A stretch of 64,000 nt of DNA from Parvibaculum sp039973015 (GTDB taxonomy: Bacteria > Pseudomonadota > Alphaproteobacteria > Parvibaculales > Parvibaculaceae). The notes below the pieces were generated by a model. The model was given only the letters and a program-made list of their open reading frames with translations, had not been told where the DNA came from and ran no database searches. Positions 59,145 through 64,000 of the stretch are shown one piece after another. A program made the position numbers and the translations under genes. The DNA is taken from positions 1 to 64,000 of the forward strand of contig NZ_JBDWLT010000002.1 in NCBI RefSeq assembly GCF_039973015.1, given 5' to 3'. Numbering within the stretch: the first letter of the stretch is position 1; every line of letters starts with the position of its first letter.

Positions 59145-60557
59145 TGGGGCTCTTTGCCTCGCAGGGGCGGACTGGGCGACCGCGAGTCCCATCATGAAGG
59201 CGTAGAGCACGGCGACAGCCGGGATCTGCAAGCTGAAATCGACCAGGGCGTGAAGGCCTACAAGCAGCGTTGCAGCAACGCCCAGTGCCGGGAAGCTTTT
59301 GTGGCGTTTGCGGGCGCCGATGCCGCGAAAGGCGATCCGGGCAAGCAGCAAGATCGACAGATTGAGGGCGAGGGCCGCCACCAGCCCCAGCTCCATCGCA
59401 TTTTCGAGGTAGGTGTTATGCGCCTTCTCCCAGAGTGCAAAGATGTTCGGGTCGTTGGCCCGATATGGCTCGATCGCCAGCTCATATGTTCCTAACCCCG
59501 TGCCGGTCAGGGGGGCGGTCTGGATCGCACTGGTGGTGGTTGCAAAGAGCGTCGTTCGAAGATCGGCCTCAAGCGATAATCCTTGGCGCTCCAGGCGGTC
59601 AATGAAGTTGCCACCACCTGCGATGACGGCGATTCCGACGATGATAAGGATTGCAAATCCGATGGGCTGCCCTGGTGCACGGCTCCGGCGCCCGAGTTGC
59701 AGGAGTATCAGCGCGCCAAGCGCGAAAAATGAGGCCAGGATGCCGCCACGTGAGGTGGTAAGGAGGAGCGCCAACATGATCACGAGGAGGACACCTGTGA
59801 GCCAGCCCGACTGAAAGATCATGTGTTCGATGACGAGGGCCGCCTTGCGACGCAAGGGTCGTTCGAGGCCCAAGAGATGACGAATGCGCTCCAGGAACAG
59901 CGACACGGCGGCAAGGAGCGTTAAGCCCGCAAAGGTCGCGAATGAGTTGCGGTTGATGAAGCTCGAGGTGAGAGACGCGTCCGGTCTCGCGCCAATATTG
60001 CCAAGGAGCCAGTCCCCCCCGCCGAAAAAAGCGAACAGTCCGTAGAGGGAGTAGGTCGCACCAGCTGCGATGATGGCTAGCCGGGCTTGGGCGGCCCGTG
60101 CTGGGTCGCAAGTAAGACTGAGCGCGAGCCAGAAGATGCCGGAATAGGCGAGGAACCGGAGGCCGCCCTCGAAGGATGCTGCGAGATCAATGCTAATATG
60201 AGCGGGGAGGGGCATGGCGAGCGCCTGCGACGCTTCTACCCACAGAGGATTTCTCCAGGATGGATTAATTTCCGGGCTGGCGGAGGACAACGGTATCCAC
60301 TGCAGGAATATCCAGGCGAGAACGAGTGCGTAAAGTAGTGTTGGTGCAATGAGAGGTTGAAGCGGGTCAGTCTTGATAGTGTCCTTGGCAACAGCGGCAT
60401 ACAATGACCAAAGGAGCAGAAGCATGCCGGTGGCCGCAAGCAGCAAGGCTCCGGGCAAGGGGCGATTGCTTCCAAGCGGGAGCGGAGCGAGGAGGACAAC
60501 TGCAATGAGCCCCCAGAATATCCACCGAATGGCATGCGAAGAAGCGCTTAGAAGCAT
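59127..60557 (-). CDS. O-antigen ligase/polymerase family membrane protein (Wzy/WaaL type)
   Basis: 476 residues from the ATG at 60557; an in-frame extension to 60698 is possible but adds a non-hydrophobic leader. There are about 12 membrane helices with a large periplasmic loop (about 330-405), and the conserved Wzy_C region TSRGGILASFFALG plus LTGTGLGTYELAIEPYRAND and EKAHNTYLENAMELG, a hallmark of O-antigen ligase-like proteins. It joins or polymerises undecaprenyl-linked glycans. It is opposite in strand to the export genes and precedes a decayed glycosyltransferase. Confidence 0.87.
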   Translation of the reverse strand: MLLSASSHAIRWIFWGLIAVVLLAPLPLGSNRPLPGALLLAATGMLLLLWSLYAAVAKDTIKTDPLQPLIAPTLLYALVLAWIFLQWIPLSSASPEINPSWRNPLWVEASQALAMPLPAHISIDLAASFEGGLRFLAYSGIFWLALSLTCDPARAAQARLAIIAAGATYSLYGLFAFFGGGDWLLGNIGARPDASLTSSFINRNSFATFAGLTLLAAVSLFLERIRHLLGLERPLRRKAALVIEHMIFQSGWLTGVLLVIMLALLLTTSRGGILASFFALGALILLQLGRRSRAPGQPIGFAILIIVGIAVIAGGGNFIDRLERQGLSLEADLRTTLFATTTSAIQTAPLTGTGLGTYELAIEPYRANDPNIFALWEKAHNTYLENAMELGLVAALALNLSILLLARIAFRGIGARKRHKSFPALGVAATLLVGLHALVDFSLQIPAVAVLYAFMMGLAVAQSAPARQRAPSPIKA

Positions 60558-60744
60558 AGATTGAAGAACCTTTAGGACTCCGACGCACCATAGAGGCAAG
60601 TCTGGAGTCGGGTATCGGGGCGTTTTCGCTTGAGTAACGACCATAGTGGTGCATGTTGGTTCGCGACTCACGTAATTGGCCTGAACCCCCAGCGTCATTC
60701 GGCTAGAAGTAGAGTCCTTTAGACATTTGAGCCTGTTGGGCTTT

Positions 60745-61065
60745 GTGATGCAACGGGACTAGGCGTGGTGGAGTATAAACCTGACGGCCTTGGGTCTCGG
60801 TAACGCCCCCCCGTTGATTGCCAAATCGCTTTGCTCTCCTCCGGCTCGAGGCTGCGCAGCAGCACCACAAGCTCGGCAGAGGTTCCGAAATAACGCGCCT
60901 TGCCTTCGGTGGTATGCGGTTGAAGGCGCAGTCATGCGCCAGAACGGGTACACCGAAATGCATCATCTCGCCCAGCGATGGCTTGGTGCCACCGGCGGAC
61001 TGGCTGTGTAGGTCGACCGAGGGCCGCGCGCGCAGCATGCCGGACTCATCGATCAGGTCAAACAA
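60745..61065 (-). pseudogene. Decayed glycosyltransferase (C-terminal fragment with frameshift)
   Basis: On the minus strand one frame reads HSQSAGGTKPSLGEMMHFG and PVLAHDCAFNR, the sugar-nucleotide-binding region of GT4/rhamnosyltransferase-type enzymes. It then goes out of frame near 60911-60918, and the adjacent frame continues with TTEGKARYFGTSAELVVLLR. Intact relatives carry these two pieces as one run and are about 380 residues long. The N-terminal two thirds is absent, and the 60558-60744 and 61066-61189 flanks hold nothing else recognisable. Confidence 0.75.
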
Positions 61066-61189
61066 GTGCAGGTTGAGTTATGCGCAGAAGTTGGTGAGCC
61101 TGATCAGGCGGCGGCTTGAAGGTGACGGAGCTGCCACAAACGAAGTACGGGGTGAATATGGTTAGCCAAATGTTCCTTGTTGTGACTGG

Positions 61190-62071
61190 TTAACGCTTCG
61201 TGCAGCTTACCTGAGCAAGGTAGGTTCCGTAGTCATTCTTGCCGAATTTCTGGGCGCGAGCCTGTAGTTGGGCTGCATCAATCCAGCCCATCTCGAATGC
61301 CACTTCGTCTGGGCTGCCTACTTGTTGGCCTTGGCGTTCGGTTAGGGTGCGCACGAAGTTGCTAGCGTCTAGCAGGCTGGCGTGCGTGCCGGTATCAAGC
61401 CACGCATAACCGCGGCCCATTTTTTTAACGGTGAGGGTGCCGTCGGCTAGATAGCTTTGCAAAAGCGTTATGATTTCCAGCTCGCCCCGGGTCGAGGGAC
61501 GTACGGCCTTTGCGCGTTCGGGGGCTGTACCATCGACGAAGTAAAGCCCAGTGACCGCATAGTTCGACGGCGGCACGGTCGGCTTTTCGATGATGCTTTG
61601 CACCGTGCCGTTGCCGTCAAAATCCACTACGCCATAGCGCTCGGGGTCGGCCACGCGGTAGCCAAAGACCGTGGCGCCGACGGTGTTTTCGCCCGCCGCT
61701 TGCAGCAGGTCGGGCAGCCCGTGGCCAAAGAAGATGTTATCGCCCAACACCATGGCGGCGGGCGCACCTGCCAAAAATTCTTCGGCCAGAATAAAGGCCT
61801 GCGCCAGCCCATCTGGGCTGGGCTGCACCTTGTAGTGCAATTCGATCCCCCATTGGCTGCCATCGCCCAAGGTGCGCATGAACTGTTCTTGGTCATGGGG
61901 GGTGGTGATGACCAAAATCTCGCGGATGCCTGCCAGCATCAATACGGTCAGGGGGTAATAGACCATGGGCTTATCGTAGATCGGCAGCAGCTGCTTAGAT
62001 ACAGCCATGGTGATGGGGTAGAGCCGCGTGCCAGACCCGCCTGCTAGAATAATGCCTTTGCGGTTGCTCAT
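61190..62071 (-). CDS. rfbA: Glucose-1-phosphate thymidylyltransferase
   Basis: 293 residues from ATG 62071 (MSNRKGIILAGGSGTRLYP). The nucleotidyltransferase signature GGSGTRLYPITMAVSKQLLP lies near 11-30. The sugar-binding VLGDNIFFGHGL and IEKP segments and the WLDTGTH motif are intact. It makes dTDP-glucose from dTTP and glucose-1-phosphate, the first step of dTDP-L-rhamnose synthesis. It overlaps rfbD by 4 bp (ATGA). Base composition and codon choice differ from the genes left of 60.7 kb, suggesting transfer. Confidence 0.95.
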   Translation of the reverse strand: MSNRKGIILAGGSGTRLYPITMAVSKQLLPIYDKPMVYYPLTVLMLAGIREILVITTPHDQEQFMRTLGDGSQWGIELHYKVQPSPDGLAQAFILAEEFLAGAPAAMVLGDNIFFGHGLPDLLQAAGENTVGATVFGYRVADPERYGVVDFDGNGTVQSIIEKPTVPPSNYAVTGLYFVDGTAPERAKAVRPSTRGELEIITLLQSYLADGTLTVKKMGRGYAWLDTGTHASLLDASNFVRTLTERQGQQVGSPDEVAFEMGWIDAAQLQARAQKFGKNDYGTYLAQVSCTKR

Positions 62072-62922
62072 GTGGATACCCCCAAATCGGCTAAACACTC
62101 GTGTAAGCCCGCTCGCCAATCGGGGCGGGGCAGGTGGAATACGGCGTCTGTGGTGCGGCAGTCCAGCCGCGAGTTCAGCGGGCGCGCGGCGGGCGTGGGA
62201 TAGGCGCTGCTGGGGATGCCCTGCACGCGGGTCGGCCGGCCCGCCGCCTCAAAAATCGCGCGGGCAAAGGTGCACCAGCTGACATCGGGTGCGCCGCTGA
62301 AGTGATAGGTGCCGGTTTTACTGGGATCAGTTTGCAGCTGATCGGCAATCGCCAAGCACGCCGCCGCAATGGCGCGCGCAGGCGTGGGCCCGCCGATCTG
62401 GTCGTCGACCACGTTTACCGCGTCGCGGCCGTCCGACAGGCGCAGCATGGTTTTGACGAAATTATTGCCGTGGGCGGAAAATACCCAAGAAGTGCGCAAA
62501 ATGGCGTGTGTTGCGCCGCTGGCCCGAATGCCTTGTTCGCCCGCCCATTTGCTGCGGCCATAGGCATTTGCCGGCGCGGTGGCATCATCGGGCGCCCATG
62601 CTCGCCCGCCCGTGCCGGCAAAGACATAATCGGTTGAGATATGCACGAAGGGTATATTCAGGGCCGCGCAGGTCACGGCCATAGCCGTGGGGGCGGAGCC
62701 ATTGATGGTGGTGGCCGGTGCTTCTTCCTCTTCGGCGCGGTCCACGGCGGTGTAGGCGGCCGCGTTGATCACTACGCGGGGGCGGTGCGCGTGGATGGCG
62801 GCGGCGCAGGCATCGGGCTGTGCCAGATCGGCCGCGTCACGGCCCATCGCCCGCACCGGGGCAAGGCGCTGTAAAGCGATTGCCACTTGGCCCGTGCGGC
62901 CAAAGACCAGCAGATCGCTCAT
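62068..62922 (-). CDS. rfbD: dTDP-4-dehydrorhamnose reductase
   Basis: 284 residues from ATG 62922 (MSDLLVFGRTGQVA). This is an extended short-chain dehydrogenase with the glycine motif FGRTGQVA, INAAAYTAVDRAE, HISTDYVFAG, and the catalytic YGRSKWAGE (Tyr and Lys). It reduces dTDP-4-keto-L-rhamnose with NADPH in the last step of the pathway. It overlaps both rfbA and rfbB by four bases, so all three are translationally coupled. Confidence 0.95.
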   Translation of the reverse strand: MSDLLVFGRTGQVAIALQRLAPVRAMGRDAADLAQPDACAAAIHAHRPRVVINAAAYTAVDRAEEEEAPATTINGSAPTAMAVTCAALNIPFVHISTDYVFAGTGGRAWAPDDATAPANAYGRSKWAGEQGIRASGATHAILRTSWVFSAHGNNFVKTMLRLSDGRDAVNVVDDQIGGPTPARAIAAACLAIADQLQTDPSKTGTYHFSGAPDVSWCTFARAIFEAAGRPTRVQGIPSSAYPTPAARPLNSRLDCRTTDAVFHLPRPDWRAGLHECLADLGVST

Positions 62923-63971
62923 GGCGCGCCGGTGCCCAGCCGCTGGCCCACGCCCTGACGCGCTAAAAGCGGGTGCCACCAATCCTCGTTCTCCAGATAC
63001 CAGCGCACGGTGCGTTCCAGCCCCTCTTCCACCGTGACACTGGGCCGCCAGCCGAGTTCCGTACGGATGCGCGCGGGATTGATCGCATAGCGCGCGTCAT
63101 GGCCGGGCCGGTCAGTCACGAAGGTGATGAGATCGCTGTAGCTGCCGTTTTCGCGTGGCTGGAGCCGATCAAGGATCTGACAGATAGTTTGCACGAGTTG
63201 CAGATTGGTGCGCTCGTTCTCACCGCCGATATTGTAGCTGCGCCCCAGTTGGCCCTTGGTGGCCACCAGCAACAGCGCATCGGCGTGATCTTCGACATAA
63301 AGCCAATCGCGGATATTGCTGCCATCGCCATAGATCGGCAGCGGCTTTCCGGCCAGCGCGTTTAGAATAACCACCGGGATCAGCTTTTCTGGAAAGTGGT
63401 AAGGCCCGTAATTATTGGAACAATTGCTCAGTACCACAGGCAGGCCGTAGGTCTCGAACCAGGCGCGTACCAGATGGTCTGACGCGGCTTTCGAGGCCGA
63501 ATAGGGGCTGCGCGGGTCATACGCCGTGGCCTCGGTAAACTGCACGGCAGGGTCTGCGGGCAGCGAGCCGAACACCTCGTCTGTCGAGATATGGTGAAAG
63601 CGAAACCCATCCGGCCGCCCCGCCGCCTGCCAATATTTGCGCGCCGCTTCCAGAATGTTGAACGTGCCGGTGATATTGGTATCGATAAAATCGGCGGGCC
63701 CGTCGATCGAGCGATCGACATGGGATTCCGCTGCCAAATGCAGCACAATATCGGGCCGATACGTGGCAAAGGCCGCATCCAGCGCCTCGCGGTCGCGGAT
63801 ATCGGCCTGCACAAAGGCGTAAAGCGGGCTATCCGCCACCGGCGCCACATTTTCCGGATTGGCGGCATAGGTCAGCGCATCAAGGTTCACCACTTGATGC
63901 TTGCGCTTTACCGCCAGCCGCACCACGGCCGAGCCGATAAACCCCGCCCCACCTGTGACCAGTAGCTTCAT
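62919..63971 (-). CDS. rfbB: dTDP-glucose 4,6-dehydratase
   Basis: 350 residues, beginning MKLLVTGGAGFIGSAVVRLA with the NAD-binding GxxGxxG. The catalytic DE pair is in HISTDEVFGSLP (near 124-135) and YSASKAASDHLVRAW carries the YxxxK pair (near 156-170). It converts dTDP-glucose to dTDP-4-keto-6-deoxyglucose, the second pathway step. It has a GAGGGA ribosome site and overlaps rfbD. The remaining enzyme of the pathway, the 3,5-epimerase, would lie just beyond the window edge. Confidence 0.95.
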   Translation of the reverse strand: MKLLVTGGAGFIGSAVVRLAVKRKHQVVNLDALTYAANPENVAPVADSPLYAFVQADIRDREALDAAFATYRPDIVLHLAAESHVDRSIDGPADFIDTNITGTFNILEAARKYWQAAGRPDGFRFHHISTDEVFGSLPADPAVQFTEATAYDPRSPYSASKAASDHLVRAWFETYGLPVVLSNCSNNYGPYHFPEKLIPVVILNALAGKPLPIYGDGSNIRDWLYVEDHADALLLVATKGQLGRSYNIGGENERTNLQLVQTICQILDRLQPRENGSYSDLITFVTDRPGHDARYAINPARIRTELGWRPSVTVEEGLERTVRWYLENEDWWHPLLARQGVGQRLGTGAP

Positions 63972-63974
63972 CTT

Positions 63975-64000
63975 TTATCCCTCAAAGGTAAATGGGCTAT
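63975..64000 (-). CDS. Possible 3' end of rfbC (dTDP-4-dehydrorhamnose 3,5-epimerase)
   Basis: The last bases on the minus strand read SPFTFEG followed by a TAA at 63977-63975, three bases before the rfbB start. A C-terminus of this kind and the position next to rfbB are as expected for rfbC. Only seven codons are visible, so this is mostly inference from gene order. Confidence 0.4.

Noticed and set aside
60700..60780. Possible insertion-sequence end near GATGCAACGGGACT
   Set aside because: The sequence is vaguely IS-like, but no matching inverted repeat or transposase fragment was found on the other side.
1..64000. CRISPR arrays, tRNA and rRNA genes
   Set aside because: No regularly spaced repeats of CRISPR size and no tRNA- or rRNA-like sequence were seen when reading both strands.

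Overview
The window is chromosomal DNA of a high-GC alphaproteobacterium. The gene content (an ECF11-type RpoE/ChrR pair, paired acyl-CoA dehydrogenases, Cox11, KdsD, many TonB and beta-barrel outer-membrane proteins) and the intergenic palindromes resemble Rhizobiales/Parvibaculum-like genomes. That taxon is an impression from the sequence, not a database result. Genes are densely packed, with many ATGA/GTGA overlaps.

Region by region. 0-5 kb: an IS30-type end, an MFS transporter, RlmJ, an MgtC/DUF4010 membrane protein and a PPK2 polyphosphate kinase. 5-11 kb: a ZnuD-like TonB receptor behind a Zur-like operator, then the RpoE-ChrR singlet-oxygen-type module and two likely RpoE targets (FAD oxidoreductase, DUF1365) behind a TGATCC-N18-TAAG promoter. 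11-25 kb: a GGDEF-EAL protein, a two-subunit acyl-CoA dehydrogenase pair, SemiSWEET, zinc alcohol dehydrogenase, GST, a small envelope-stress-like operon, cardiolipin synthase, a second TonB receptor, Cox11, rhomboid and aldose epimerase. 25.6-35.6 kb: a complete guanidine-assimilation operon. It has a guanidine-I (ykkC) riboswitch with an apparent terminator, an ABC importer, an internal guanidine-II (mini-ykkC) candidate, the two carboxyguanidine deiminase subunits, a biotin-dependent carboxylase and allophanate hydrolase. 35.6-46 kb: two membrane proteases, a TPR/beta-barrel outer-membrane protein paired with a large secreted FecR/TbpB-like repeat protein (a possible Slam/type XI-like export pair), a TetR regulator, and a beta-helix protein with a diheme cytochrome. 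45.5-50.5 kb: a Dph6-like ATPase, HipBA with an operator array, a cobalamin riboswitch driving a membrane protein and a cobalamin-binding-like protein, and a HigBA-type toxin-antitoxin pair. 50.5-64 kb: a surface-polysaccharide region (KdsD, phosphatase, Wza, beta-barrel porin, Wzc tyrosine kinase, O-antigen ligase), a decayed glycosyltransferase, and an rmlABD cluster of different base composition that runs off the end.

The strongest items for follow-up are the two different guanidine riboswitch classes in one operon, the ChrR homologue without its zinc cysteines, the TPR-barrel plus TbpB-like export pair, and several operator arrays (hip, hig, and a triple 11-bp-period TGACGGT repeat).
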